Assembly: GCA_000507305.1 (NCBI GenBank)
Contig: DF240054.1
Coordinates: 1-64,000 of the forward strand
Direction of reading: 5' to 3'
Length of the DNA: 64,000 nucleotides
Source: Breviolum minutum Mf 1.05b.01
Lineage: Eukaryota > Sar > Dinophyceae > Suessiales > Symbiodiniaceae
The notes beneath the pieces are model-generated. The model had not been told where the DNA came from. It was given only the letters and a program-made list of their open reading frames with translations, and did not search any database. The position numbers and the translations under genes were made by a program. Of this stretch, positions 44,196-54,296 are shown piece after piece (the stretch's first letter is position 1; each line of letters opens with the position of its first letter).

Positions 44196-44269
44196 CTCCG
44201 ACGGCCGAATCGCCTTGGTCAGGTAGGGCGGCGTTTCTGAAACCCCTGGGAATTCCTCATGTACCATCA
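44196..44269 (-). CDS. candidate exon
   Basis: Acceptor CGCATTTTGTACCAG, donor GAG|GTGGGC, phase 1 to 0. MVHEEFPGVSETPPYLTKAI then RPSE. Confidence 0.55.
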
Positions 44270-44375
44270 CTGGTACAAAATGCGGCCAGTCATTCATTTA
44301 TAAGTTGATTCAAGGTGATTATCAAGGGACAATGATGGTTCATAATCATAAGCCCGAAAAAAAAAGCCCTATCGT

Positions 44376-44489
44376 CTTCCAAAATCCTCCAAATACCTTT
44401 TGAGGAGGTGTTTGGAACCATTAAAGGCCTTCTTAGTAGGCGTTTGGGCCCCCAAACACCTTCTCAGAAGGTATTTGGAAGACTAGGGA
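44376..44489. repeat. family G element, best copy
   Basis: tcgtcttccaaaatcctcca ... aaggtatttggaagactagg. Confidence 0.75.
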
Positions 44490-44579
44490 AGATGTCGAGA
44501 TTTTGCTTTACAAAAATCATGGCCCCTCAGATGTTTTCAACTCATGGGAGCAAAATCCCTGACAGACCAATATACTTTG

Positions 44580-44710
44580 GATCTACCCCACACCCGGGAT
44601 GCAAACGTGGCAAATCAAGGTTTGTAGGATTTTAAAGATATCTCCTACTAAAAATGTAGGAGAATCGCGGTGGTGACGAGGAATGCACATCCTGGGTGGG
44701 GGGTAGATCT
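44580..44710. repeat. family F element
   Basis: gatctaccccacacccggga ... cctgggtggggggtagatc. Confidence 0.75.
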
Positions 44711-44725
44711 TAAATCTACTCTCAC

Positions 44726-44796
44726 GAGTGGTGATTTCAACATGCCCTTCATATGATTGGGGAAGGCGTTTAGCGGATGAGTTGGATAACCCAAGT
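44726..44796 (-). CDS. candidate exon
   Basis: LGLSNSSAKRLPQSYEGHVE then ITT, acceptor GTTTTGGAACAG, donor ACTC|GTGAGA. Fits exactly between a family F and a family J copy. Plus strand (SYDWGRRLADELDNPSLFQN) is a rival. Confidence 0.4.
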
Positions 44797-44810
44797 CTGT
44801 TCCAAAACGT

Positions 44811-44960
44811 TTGAGCCACGCAAAACAAAAAAAGGCCTTATACTTTTCATGAAATACGGATTGTTTCGTGGCGGGATCCTTATTTCATGATTTATAATAA
44901 TCACCAAGAAACTGGGCAGTATAATCAGTAATCCCTTTTATCCTTTTCATTGCTCATTTC
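44811..44960. repeat. family J element
   Basis: tgagccacgcaaaacaaaaa ... cttttcattgctcatttcc; ggcgggatccttat shared with the copy at 27629. Confidence 0.55.
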
Positions 44961-45056
44961 CAAGCAAACAGCAACCAAACTACCTACTATACCTGGTGGG
45001 CAAGTCATCAAGCAGTCGAAGAAACTTCTGATATCTCCTTTTCACAATAAAATCAA

Positions 45057-45167
45057 GTACATCCCCGAAAACTAACACATAGACGCCCAAAATGATGGTT
45101 TGGAAAAGGTGGACTCCTTTAAAATATGGCCATTTTTGGTATCTATGTTAGATTTTTGGGGTGTACT
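45057..45167. repeat. family C element, variant
   Basis: gtacatccccgaaaactaac ... tgttagatttttggggtgta. Confidence 0.7.
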
Positions 45168-45577
45168 TATCAGAAATTTGGGAAGCAGCAACCCATTCAC
45201 AGCATGTCAAATCAACATCAATTAACCATTAACATCACATCAGGCTTCTGCACTCTACACCAACTCTCCTTATCTCACTGGTCGTGAATTCTCTAGAAGC
45301 TTTCCTGGCTTAAACCCAACAAAAAAACAGTTTCCTTTGGTAAATGCACCAAAATTGCAACACACCCAAACAAACAATAAGAATGACGAGGATGCCCGAA
45401 AGTATCGAAACCTAAAATATCTTAAACATCCACTAAGTTCACTTCAAAACAATCATATCATATCTATATATACATCTCCCTTCCCTCCAAAACAAAAAAA
45501 CACATTTCATCTGGAGAATCAAGGTCTTGAAATCCAAAACTGACTCATGACTCCCGAGTTGTTTTTTCTGTGACACG

Positions 45578-45663
45578 TCACGGTGACTTCCATTGCCACT
45601 GACCACGCTTCCAGGTTCTGTCGGCTCGGTTGGTTGGATTGACCTTGGTGAATATTTCAACGG
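45578..45663 (-). CDS. candidate exon
   Basis: Acceptor TTTTCTCCGCTTCCAG, phase 1; VEIFTKVNPTNRADRTWKRG then QWQWKSP and TGA. A Pro-rich frame (PLKYSPRSIQPTEPTEPG) is also open. Confidence 0.45.
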
Positions 45664-45761
45664 CTGGAAGCGGAGAAAATCAGCTGGATTCTTCCACGCC
45701 TCCATTGCTATAGGGACTCAAAATGTGAGTTTTCGGGGCCTGAAACTTGGAACTACCTACC

Positions 45762-45890
45762 ACCCCCTGAATCCCAGGATGCAATCGCTCGCTCGTCACC
45801 ATTAGGATGTTTTTCATATTTTTAGTAAAGCAAATCCCAATAAACCTTCATCTGCCACGATTGCATCCTGGAAATAGGGGTAGATCCATG
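45762..45890. repeat. family F element
   Basis: ccaccccctgaatcccagga ... tcctggaaataggggtagat. Confidence 0.65.
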
Positions 45891-45904
45891 ATCCAAGGCG
45901 TAAC

Positions 45905-46007
45905 TAAATCCATGCCGCCCAAGTGGCGACTCAGTCTGGCCATTGTTTGGTGCAGGCCAACCGCCGAGAGTATCACCAGAGCCAACATGTCTTCCATACA
46001 AAAGTTC
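45905..46007 (-). CDS. candidate exon, frame unclear
   Basis: After acceptor AGTTTCTAAG, NFCMEDMLALVILSAVGLHQ (hydrophobic) and ELLYGRHVGSGDTLGGWPAP are both open. Left boundary tentative. Confidence 0.4.
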
Positions 46008-46032
46008 CTTAGAAACTTCAGGTTACACCCAC

Positions 46033-46124
46033 TGATGCTCCATATGTATGTTTTGTTTTTACCTACATTTGCCTTGAATTTATGGTATAAATGTAGGTAT
46101 AAATATATAATATGCCAGCATATG
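46033..46124. repeat. family A palindrome, diverged
   Basis: gatgctccatatgtatg ... aatgtaggtataaatata. Confidence 0.6.
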
Positions 46125-46661
46125 GGAACGAAAACGAACGCCGTTAGGGCCGTTTAGTTTTTTGCCAAGGAAGAGGAGATTCCTTTTTGTTAAACGGCAT
46201 TTTTGTCCAAGTTCCATCTGTTAGTTTCATCAAGGACCTGAGCACCTGTTTCCTTCATAATTCCCCTTCATTGCTCACCATGTTCCAAATACACACAAAT
46301 GACAAATGTACATATAGGTATGTATGGTTCTTTCTTTTTTTGTCATAATTTTCCATCCCTGTATCCATTTACCCTTCATCATTCAAGCATGCCAAATGAT
46401 GCATATGACGTGTATATATATATATACATGTACATAAGGTCCATCTACCATACTGCCCTCGTGCTCCCCCCCAAGCACACATTCAGCGAAGTAATATGTT
46501 TCCAAAGAGCCAAAATCAAGCCTGGCACCCCTTGAACATTTACACGGAACATGAGAATCAACCCAATTGAAATGGAAAATCATCTTCCAAACCTCCACTT
46601 TTGGGTTCAAAATGTGAATTTTCCAGGAAATGTGATTTTCCATGGAGTAACGGCCTTCTAC

Positions 46662-46758
46662 CTGAAGAACAGTAAGCTGGAAACGCCCTGCAGGTGGGTC
46701 ACGACATCCAATTTGTCAAAACTGCACCAACCCGTAGCGTTTTCGAAAATCACAACGG
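46662..46758 (-). CDS. candidate exon, strong splice sites
   Basis: Acceptor CATTTTCTTTTTCAG and donor TTCAG|GTAGAA are near-ideal. Phase 1 to 2. VVIFENATGWCSFDKLDVVT then HLQGVSSLLFF. Other frames close early. Family not recognised. Confidence 0.6.
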
Positions 46759-47263
46759 CTGAAAAAGAAAATGCGGAGAAATAACAATGTATATATATAT
46801 ATATATACATACACAAATGTAAACAAAGATGCATAGTAAATCAAAACAACTGTGCTTGCATATTTTACAATAAGTATATAGTATATATTATATACATGAT
46901 ACATGCATCCCATTTGTTCTGCCATACGCTCGGTATTAGGAAGCTCTGCATTTTCAATCATTCTATACTGTCAAATCTTGAATCATCAAAAAAAACATCT
47001 TTCAACATCTGAAGTAAAAAACCCAAAGTATCCAAGACCAAACCTTAGTGAAGGCAATCACATTTTGCCGAAGTTGTTTGTCTTTTTTGGGGGGTCGAAT
47101 GGAACTGTTAATGGAAGAAATCATGGCAACCAGTTGATATGGTAAATATCTCATTATTCAAAGGGGTATTTTCATCAACAGAATGTAGTCAAACTTGCCG
47201 CCTCCCAGCCAAAGGAACTAAGGTGTCTAAGTCTGGGGATTCTTCTTCGATGGCACGACGTAC

Positions 47264-47344
47264 CCGCGAGGAGAAGTTCTCCGAATCGTTCCTTGATTCG
47301 AGAAGAGTCGGCCCGGATGGTCCGGTACTCGGAGAATCATCCCA
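47264..47344 (-). CDS. candidate exon
   Basis: 27 codons phase 0 to 0, WDDSPSTGPSGPTLLESRND then SENFSSR, donor CGG|GTACGT. Plus strand TREEKFSESFLDSRRVGPDG also reads as protein; strand not certain. Confidence 0.4.
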
Positions 47345-47529
47345 CTTAGTACAAGGTGGGCCTTACCAGTTGTAGGTGGACTTCTGAAATCTCTTGAAAT
47401 TTTAGGTGCGACAAAGCATTCGAAGGCAAAAGATCAACCCCTTCCCCGTTACTTCGCTCACAACGAAACACGTTACAACAAGCTGGCCTCCAACGAACGG
47501 GGATGAAGTTTGGTCATGACTTGAATCAC

Positions 47530-47619
47530 CTGGAAGTTGTCAGAAAAATCCCTCCTAAACTCGTCCGAAATTTGAGTTTTGGTGCAGATAATAGTCCAGG
47601 CAGGTGGTGTTTCCCAAAG
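47530..47619 (-). CDS. possible coding segment next to a 9-bp repeat
   Basis: CTKTQISDEFRRDFSDNFQ up to donor CCAG|GTGATT. Upstream the frame runs into the 9-bp repeat as LGL units, so the true exon start is unclear. Confidence 0.35.
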
Positions 47620-47661
47620 GCCAAGTAGGCCAAGTAGGCCAAGTAGGCCAAGTAGGCCAAG
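47620..47661. repeat. 9-bp tandem repeat (CCAAGTAGG)n
   Basis: Nearly five perfect units, immediately followed by the family D copy. Confidence 0.9.
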
Positions 47662-47783
47662 TACAAGGTGGGCCCGGGTGAAATAACCCCACTTACCCAT
47701 TTGTAAGGCCATTTATAGGATATTTATAGGGGTTATTATAACTCCATTTACAACTTTGAGGGGCCCAACCTTGTAGGCATGGC
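47662..47783. repeat. family D element
   Basis: caaggtgggcccgggtgaaa ... gaggggcccaaccttgtagg. Confidence 0.75.
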
Positions 47784-48048
47784 ATTCCATGAGATGTGGC
47801 ATCGATGTTTTTCCCTTCCAAACTAACATGCCATAGAAAGGAACTCGGTAGGACTTGCATCGTTCAAATGACGCACATCCGATCCTCAGCATTCAACAGA
47901 AACGTTCATTGAGAGTTAGTGGAAACTATGCCAAAAACCCGGTTTAGTAAAGTAAGGGCAACTCTTCCAAGAAATGGCTATAATTCAGGTAGTGAATTAT
48001 TCATGCCGTAAGTTTACGCCCAAAATGCTGAAAGATGAACAACCTTGG

Positions 48049-48156
48049 ATCTACCCCCCCAAGATGCCAGGCACAGTCGGCGTGTTGCTTCGGAAACAAT
48101 ATGAAACAATCATGCTGGTGACGAGCCATGCTGGGTTATTGGGGGGTAGATCCAAG
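48049..48156. repeat. family F element
   Basis: gatctacccccccaagatgc ... gggttattggggggtagatc. Confidence 0.75.
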
Positions 48157-48220
48157 TCACAACAACTCCCGAGTCTTACAGTCAAATTTCACCTCCTCAC
48201 AGGGGGTCGGGTTTGGTGCT

Positions 48221-48354
48221 TGGAAGGCCACCCCTAGACATCCTGTCATACCTCTTGAGGATCGGCGTTTGAACCCCCTGAGGCGGTGGGGGCTTTTAAG
48301 GGTTCACACCTTCATCCAAGCTCCAGGTATGACTGGAGGATTTGGGATGTCTAA
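48221..48354. repeat. family G element
   Basis: gaaggccacccctagacatc ... ggaggatttgggatgtcta. Confidence 0.5.
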
Positions 48355-48720
48355 ACCTTGCATGGACTTTTCAACATGGGAGGTCATGGGCAGGGCCCTT
48401 GTTGTTACTAATTTAGGAAATGCTGGAGGTTTTTTACCCTTCAGGCTCAGCTAGAACCAACCCTCAAATTTCAGGTGCAAACTTGCTGTTAGTTTCAGGG
48501 AGGTTAAGTCTTTGAAGGTGCCAGTGAGAGATTCGACGTGTTAATTCCTCAAAATTTGCTTGTGTTGTGCTATGTTTTCACGTTTGTTTGCACTGAAATG
48601 CTCCGCTCAAAGAGATTCTCATCAAATTGCAATATATCATATATCCCAGGGAGTCGAAATAAATCTGCAGAATCTAACTTCCCTCACTCACATATTTGCC
48701 TAGCTGGGCGTAAGGGAGTT

Positions 48721-48808
48721 TTATGGAGTTATGCTCTCCAGTATGCCGCTTTCTTCTCTCAACCAAGGCTTATTGTACTTGACGGTTGCTGCCGCTGGTG
48801 TACTTGTA
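48721..48808 (-). CDS. candidate exon
   Basis: Acceptor GACTTCTTACACAG, phase 2; TSTPAAATVKYNKPWLREES then GILESITP and TAA. Confidence 0.45.
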
Positions 48809-49099
48809 CTGTGTAAGAAGTCCTGCATAACCTGAAATACAAAGAACCATGAGCTATATATTCATACGTATGATATATAACTGGTAAACTGGCTTTCCGT
48901 TGACATATCAGTACCTTAAACGAATGCAATGTATCATAAGTTGCCTCCACATGGACAATCCCAACACTCACAGGAACTTTCCTTCGGATAGCCCGAAGTC
49001 ACTAAATGCTTCACCATCCTTAAGAATCCAAAACCCTCCCTAGAGTAGGACTAATGGTCTCAATCTCATCCCCACAACAGGAAGCATAGGGACACACAC

Positions 49100-49196
49100 C
49101 TGGATCCTTAGGACACACAGCTGGATCCGCCATGGCACGGTGCTTGGCTTCATGGAAAGCATCTTCAATGATGCCAATGTTGATGTTCAATATCAC
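49100..49196 (-). CDS. candidate exon, possibly a channel-like segment
   Basis: Acceptor CCCCGTACTCAG, donor CCAG|GTGTGT, phase 0 to 1. VILNINIGIIEDAFHEAKHR then AMADPAVCPKDP. The LN-x-x-x-x-II-x-DAF-x-E-x-K pattern recalls the end of the last helix in cation channels such as polycystins; this is only a resemblance. Confidence 0.55.
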
Positions 49197-49417
49197 CTGA
49201 GTACGGGGCCCCAACAGTTGTTTTGGAAAAAAAACCTTGCAATTCCCGAGGTTAGGCGCGGCTATGATTTAATGGCTTTGTTGAACCCAAAAGACAATTA
49301 TATATTTTTTAGTACGGATTTAAAATCAACAATTCCAAATGACTAGTATTTGTAATGGTTTTTGATTTGAAGGGTTAAGATTCAAACGTGACGACCAATT
49401 CCATCAAACTCTTGTAC

Positions 49418-49476
49418 CCCCATGGCCCAACAAGGGGGCCAAGAATCAGTGCCCAAAGATTGGTAAACAAAACAAC
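49418..49476 (-). CDS. candidate exon, membrane-helix-like
   Basis: VVLFTNLWALILGPLVGPW between acceptor TTGTCAAAACTGAG and donor GGGG|GTACAA. Close upstream of the exon at 49196 but phases do not join directly. Confidence 0.45.
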
Positions 49477-49647
49477 CTCAGTTTTGACAACACAAAAAGG
49501 ACATAACTTGGATTTGCTTAATACCATGCCTGAAAAAACTTCCAAAGATATTCTCCCAAATGGTGCTGCAAAATGGCGATGAATCCCATAGTGCAATCAC
49601 ATCAAACAAATCCAGGATCAAAAAAAAGGGTTGATGAACCTGGAGAG

Positions 49648-49750
49648 GTACACTCCATTGAAAATTAACATGGAACCTAAAAGTCATCCAAATTGAAAAC
49701 AAAATTCATCTTCCAAACCTCCTTTTTCGGGTTCCAAGGGGAGGTACCCT
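49648..49750. repeat. family C element, diverged
   Basis: gtacactccattgaaaatta ... gggttccaaggggaggtacc. Confidence 0.5.
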
Positions 49751-49840
49751 CTATTGCTTCAAACCCTTCTATTGAAACGCCCCGTTTCGGAGGCCTCAAA
49801 AAAGGGTGGCAAGTTGACACGTGCCATTCCAAACATTCTT

Positions 49841-49940
49841 ACAAGGTGGGCCCCTACTAGTTGCAAATGGATATTAACTCCTTCTAAATGGCCTTCTAAA
49901 TGGGTAACTTGTGTTATAACCCTACTTACAGGGATTTTAA
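49841..49940. repeat. family D element, right half lost
   Basis: caaggtgggcccctactagt then gttataaccctactta. Confidence 0.55.
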
Positions 49941-50075
49941 CTCCTGAAAAAACTGCATCAAGAAAGGAGCTCCCTACCCAGCACAAAATTGGCTCTCCGA
50001 ATATGTCAAATCGTGGATTCCGGCAAAAAGAGACTCCTCAAAAAAAATCAAATCTAGCTGGCAACTCCTTGTTTA

Positions 50076-50196
50076 CAAACGTGGCAAATCAATAATTTGA
50101 AAGAGTGATACACTGCACATAAACAAAACCAACATACTGTACTAGTTGGTGGTTGAACCAACCCATTTGAAAAATACTCGTCAAATTGGAAATCTT
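50076..50196. repeat. duplicated segment, copy 1 (with 51358-51480)
   Basis: aactccttgtttacaaac to gtcaaattgg is shared with copy 2 at about 90 percent by eye, including unique flank outside the family B element. Confidence 0.8.
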
Positions 50197-50258
50197 CCCC
50201 AAAAAAAGTGAAAATAAAACAAATAGAATCTGAATGAAACTTTCATCACCACATATAG
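50145..50258. repeat. family B element
   Basis: ctagttggtggttgaacc ... ctttcatcaccacatatag. Confidence 0.65.
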
Positions 50259-50750
50259 GATCCATGGGACGACGCTACACCTGCACGTTAAAGGGGGTGA
50301 TCTTTTATATTAGATTTAGGAGGTTAATATACCGTCATACCGTCCTCTCATGGATGTATAGTCACGGGATCGATTAAACATACTCCCGAAAAATGCTGGT
50401 TGGATGACGATCCTTTACTTCTGAGTGGTCCCTGTTTCAGGTGTCGAATAGTTTCTTTCGCGGGGGCAACATGCTTGACATGCACACACTTGAATGACTT
50501 CAGCTTCACTCATGTTTCAAAATGCCGCCGAGAAACATAGATAGCGAAGAAAATAAAGACGTACAAGTAAGCCTCCAAGCACAAACCCTGTATCATTTAA
50601 ATTGACATCTATGAGTAGAGTGTAGTAGAAGTGTAGCTCATCGCAACTCAAATTAGAGACTCCAACGAAATAATTGGTACAAAGAACTCCAGGAAATCAA
50701 GGATAGATCCAGTAGGGTCCGTCAATCATTGAGGTTTTGCTTTTTCTATT

Positions 50751-50847
50751 CCCTAGTCTTCCAAATACCTCCTCACATTCGGTGTTTGGATGGTATGTTT
50801 TGGAGGGGTCCAAATACCTCCTCACCAGGTGTTTGGAAGCCTAGGGA
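50751..50847. repeat. family G element
   Basis: tccctagtcttccaaatacc ... ggtgtttggaagcctaggga. Confidence 0.75.
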
Positions 50848-51014
50848 TCACTGTGAAATCATGTTTTCAAAATAATCTCAAGGGTTTGGTTCCATCACTT
50901 CAGGTCCATCCCTAAAAGTTTTAAGTGATGGACCAACATGTGTCACGTATTGAATCGACATGTGAAAGCTTGAATCGTTCTGAAATACCACTTTTCTTCA
51001 CTTTTCCTCCACAA

Positions 51015-51105
51015 AGGGGGTCCCCCTACTAGTTATAAGTAAGCTATAACTACAGGTATAGGAGTTATAACTCCAGTTACCCATTTATAGGGCTACCCAA
51101 ACCCG
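51015..51105. repeat. family D element, partial
   Basis: aaagggggtccccctactag then ataactccagttacccattt. Confidence 0.55.
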
Positions 51106-51109
51106 TACG

Positions 51110-51222
51110 GTTGATGGAAGACATCCTGCACCACCTGGCACATATAAGACCCTATGAGTACTGGGATGTAATTATATACTACATCAACTGGTGCAGGATT
51201 TCTTCCATGAATCAACAGTAGC
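51110..51222. repeat. family H element
   Basis: cggttgatggaagacatcct ... ttccatgaatcaacagtag. Confidence 0.7.
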
Positions 51223-51482
51223 ACTAACCCCCAATTCACATAACGATTTTTGGAAACTGCTCATGACTGCGGAGGTATCTCCTGGAGTCCTTTTCCAAAA
51301 TTTCGGGACCAGAAAAAATGTTGATTGAATTGGGGAGTTTCCCATTGAGGTCTTTTAACTCCTTGTTTACAAACATGGCAAATCAAACATTTGAAAGAGT
51401 GATACACTGCACATAAACAAATGCAGCATACTGTACTAGTTGGTGGTTGAACCAACCCATTTGAAAAATACTAGTCAAATTG

Positions 51483-52283
51483 TCACAACCCTGCGAAGCG
51501 ATCAAGGCAACGCTTCTCCTGAACCTTCCGTTACAGGAGAGTCAACACAAATCGAACACAAGTACGAGGGTGGTACTCCTCAAAGAGGGCTGCAAGAGTT
51601 TGCCCACAGCCGTCTTCCGAGCGAAACCCTGATTCTTGCTATTATCACAAGCAAGGTGCATGTCAGAAATGACACTGATGAACCTACAATTTGATCTACA
51701 CACGTCAGTGAAAATGCAATTGGCATCACATTTGTGAGCACAAAAAACTTGTGAGAAAAACAACTCTAGACAAGTCGCACTCACTGCTCAAGGCAAGCTC
51801 TCCACACTTCAAAGCCACATCAGTCCAAAGAAGATTCCTGTTTCCAGCAAGTGAGTAGCTAAAGGCCAAAACCATATGCAGGGAAGCACAGAAAAACATG
51901 GAAGGTAGATTCACATAGCACAAGACCAACAGAAAGAGGACACCGGAGTTCGCTCCTTCCTCGTGCACAAAACATTCTTGGGGGCAAAGCATATGAAAAA
52001 CAGGGGTAGGTGAGTAGGCGTGGACAACGCCCCGCACCAAACATGTTCAAATTGCCACCAAAATCTAGTGCGCAGTCTGATTCCGTAGCTGGTCACGGCC
52101 AAGTTCGAAGCAATGAAGAAAATACCATGGCACAAAAGTTTCACAAGAGAACGATGGTCACAAAAGGGCTGCACCAGCGAGGGCTTGATGCTTTTTAGAC
52201 GGGTCACCTAGCTCTCGCGAGCTATAGCAACCCCCTGGGGGCCCTGCACTCCCTGAGGCCAATGGTTTTGAGCCAGAGCGCCT
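51483..52283. mobile_element. 801-bp insertion with 18-bp target duplication
   Basis: aaaatactagtcaaattg occurs at 51465-51482 and 52284-52301, exactly flanking 801 bp inserted into a family B copy. No terminal inverted repeat is visible. One end (52200-52283) is GC-rich with hairpin potential; the other (tcacaaccctgcg) shows no poly-A. Open frames inside (for example 52010-52198 plus, 51911-52207 minus) do not match a known family. Long duplications of this size are typical of target-primed (non-LTR/SINE-like) insertion. Confidence 0.8.
52199..52283 (-). other. GC-rich structured end of the insertion
   Basis: On the minus strand it starts AGGCGCTCTGGCTCAAAACC. Contains GGGCCCCCAGGGGG and the hairpin TAGCTCGCGAGAGCTA enclosed by GGGT/ACCC. 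Could be a small-RNA-derived head; no standard tRNA B box was found. Confidence 0.5.
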
Positions 52284-52503
52284 AAAATACTAGTCAAATT
52301 GGATCATTTCCCCAATTTATCCGGGTGAAAAAAAAATACAAAAATGAAACCACCACCTAGATAAAACAAAAATTACCCTGAGCCCTGCCTCAACACTTGC
52401 AACAGGTGGAAATCGTATCCGGTTAAACCCCCCAATTTAAATGGCAACCCTTCAAACCCCCCGAAGCCCGATGGAATCACATCTGCACCCAAACACCCCA
52501 CAC

Positions 52504-52574
52504 CTGCAACATAATGCCCCCGACGGAGCGAACTTCTTTGAAAGCATCGTGAATGGAATCTCCATTCCTTTCTT
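52504..52574 (-). CDS. candidate exon
   Basis: Acceptor TTCATGCTCAAAAG, donor GCAG|GTGTGG, phase 0 to 2. KKGMEIPFTMLSKKFAPSGA then LCC. Confidence 0.55.
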
Positions 52575-52693
52575 CTTTTGAGCATGAAAAGTTTCACATG
52601 AAAAAAACTGCCAGAAGCCTTGAAAATCATGGGTCTTTTAGTTTTTTTCCGTCAAAAAAAGGCGCAAAGTATCTCCCATAAGATCGTCGTTAC

Positions 52694-52779
52694 CTTTCCA
52701 ATATCCCGCCAAAGTTGCCTTTGTTTGGCATCTTGATTCCAACATATTCCAACTTGGACTTTGCACTCATGCATGTGTG
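52694..52779 (-). CDS. candidate exon, strong donor
   Basis: Donor GGAAAG|GTAACG; acceptor GCAACGGGCGAG. SAKSKLEYVGIKMPNKGNFG or CKVQVGICWNQDAKQRQLWR: both frames open, the exon itself is well supported. Confidence 0.55.
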
Positions 52780-52966
52780 CTCGCCCGTTGCACAAACAAA
52801 ACCAAAAATGTAAGATTGCACCGCACCGCCACCACTGCTACCCCACCACCAACAAACTCCGTGGTCCATCACGGTTTCATTGAATTCTGGGCAAATGCCA
52901 TTGTTTTCATTTAGGTTTAGGATATCTTTGGTAAATTCAAATCAGGATTTGCAACAAGTTGTTTGT

Positions 52967-53084
52967 TTAAACGGAGCCAAGGTACATCAAAGAAAAGAGA
53001 ACTTCAGCAGCACTTTCTGGATTGGCAAACATCGCAGATTTCCAGAAAAGACATACACCCAGCAAGATGAAGGCAAAGAAAAAC
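52967..53084 (-). CDS. candidate last exon, hydrophobic
   Basis: Acceptor CCCACATTTGCAG, phase 2. FFFAFILLGVCLFWKSAMFA then NPESAAEVLFSLMYLGSV and TAA; membrane-helix-like. The plus strand is a hydrophilic ORF over the same DNA. Confidence 0.45.
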
Positions 53085-53118
53085 CTGCAAATGTGGGTCT
53101 CTTGCTGAATGGCTGCCC

Positions 53119-53213
53119 TGGACATCATACCTGGTGAGTAGGTGTTTGAACCCCTAAACATCACCTAAGAAGGCTTTTAAGGGTTCCAGGATCTTGGATG
53201 TCTAGGGTTGTCT
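53119..53213. repeat. family G element
   Basis: ggacatcatacctggtgagt ... ggatcttggatgtctagggt. Confidence 0.6.
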
Positions 53214-53377
53214 GGAGATTTCCGAAAAGTTCAACCGGGTTGCAATTCTGGTCAAAGAAAGGGTCAAAAATGGAATATTTCACAACCACGTGAATCACCC
53301 CAATTTTGAATAAACATAAAAATCAATGTAATTGGGGGATTTGCATCCATGTGCACAACTTAGTACAAGCCCATAAA

Positions 53378-53396
53378 TATATATATATATATATAT
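53378..53396. repeat. (AT)n microsatellite
   Basis: Pure AT dinucleotides; similar short runs at 16768, 27402, 35548, 46792, 55355 and 60434. Confidence 0.85.
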
Positions 53397-53877
53397 GTAC
53401 AGTATATATACACAAAAACAGAGGTCGAAACTTTTCAATGAAAGAAAAGCAGGCTGTAAATAGGTTACAGGAAGTCAGAAACTGGAAGTCGGAAAACTAG
53501 AGCCGGCACAGTTCCTATCATGTTCCCATCGGAAAAAACAATGAAACCAGGATGGGTTTTTCACACGCAACCTGGTGATAGCTTCCAACCTGGACTCTCC
53601 ATTTTTATCGCTTAATCTTGTGATTCAGTAGCCAAGTTCTGAATATAAACCTCGGACTTTCTGGACAACGCGAAATCACCAACAGTCGTGTTTTTTTTGA
53701 GCTTCCTCTCGGAAAGATGACTTGTTTCTCGAGGTTTTAGGATGGGGAAATCTATTCGTACTTCCTAAGGTATGCAACTTTACGGTCGTTAAATCATCCT
53801 GATCTGACACTATAATTTTGGATAGATCTCATGCAACTACACTCCGCAAACTTAAAAGATTGTCAATGAAACTTCAC

Positions 53878-53947
53878 CGAAAAACCCAAGAGGAAGAGCT
53901 GGTTTTGCCACTATTTTCAGGGGCTTGGCTACCAAGTGGCGGAGCTA
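53878..53947 (-). CDS. candidate exon, strong acceptor
   Basis: Acceptor CTCTTCTTCTCAG, donor TTCG|GTGAAG, phase 1 to 2. APPLGSQAPENSGKTSSSSW then VF. Low-complexity, disordered-like. Confidence 0.5.
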
Positions 53948-54203
53948 CTGAGAAGAAGAGCTGCAAAATGCGGACACCACCCCGGGAGATGGTGTGGAAA
54001 GCAATGAAGTAACCTGGCAAATTCCAAAGGGTTTTTTTTAGGTGTTTTTTTTTGAGGGGGGGGGGAAATCTTTAAAAAATCACCGGGAAATCGATTGAAA
54101 TCGTGCCTTAAAAGCTTAGATTATTACATTTCATACCAATACCAACCTAGAAAAATATGGTGGATTCTTTTCACTAACATTATCAAACATAATGTGACTT
54201 TAT

Positions 54204-54296
54204 CTAGTTGGTGGGTTCAACCCATTTGAACAATGAGTCAAATGGAATCGATTTTCCCGGGGAAGGGTTCTAAAAAAAATGCTTGAAACCACCGGT
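54204..54296. repeat. family B element
   Basis: ctagttggtgggttcaaccc ... atgcttgaaaccaccggtg. Confidence 0.7.

Larger units (their letters stand above)
51437..52354. repeat. family B element split by an insertion
   Basis: Left part 51437-51482 (ctagttggtggttgaacc...) and right part 52302-52354 (gatcatttcccc ... accaccacctag). The 18 bases before the insertion are repeated after it. Confidence 0.85.

Noticed and set aside
52260..52283. Relict dinoflagellate spliced leader
   Set aside because: TGGCTCAA (and TTGGCTCAA near 32872) match only 8-9 bases of the leader, below what would be convincing.
52199..52283. tRNA gene
   Set aside because: An A-box-like TGGCTCAAAACC is present but no B box and no cloverleaf could be drawn.
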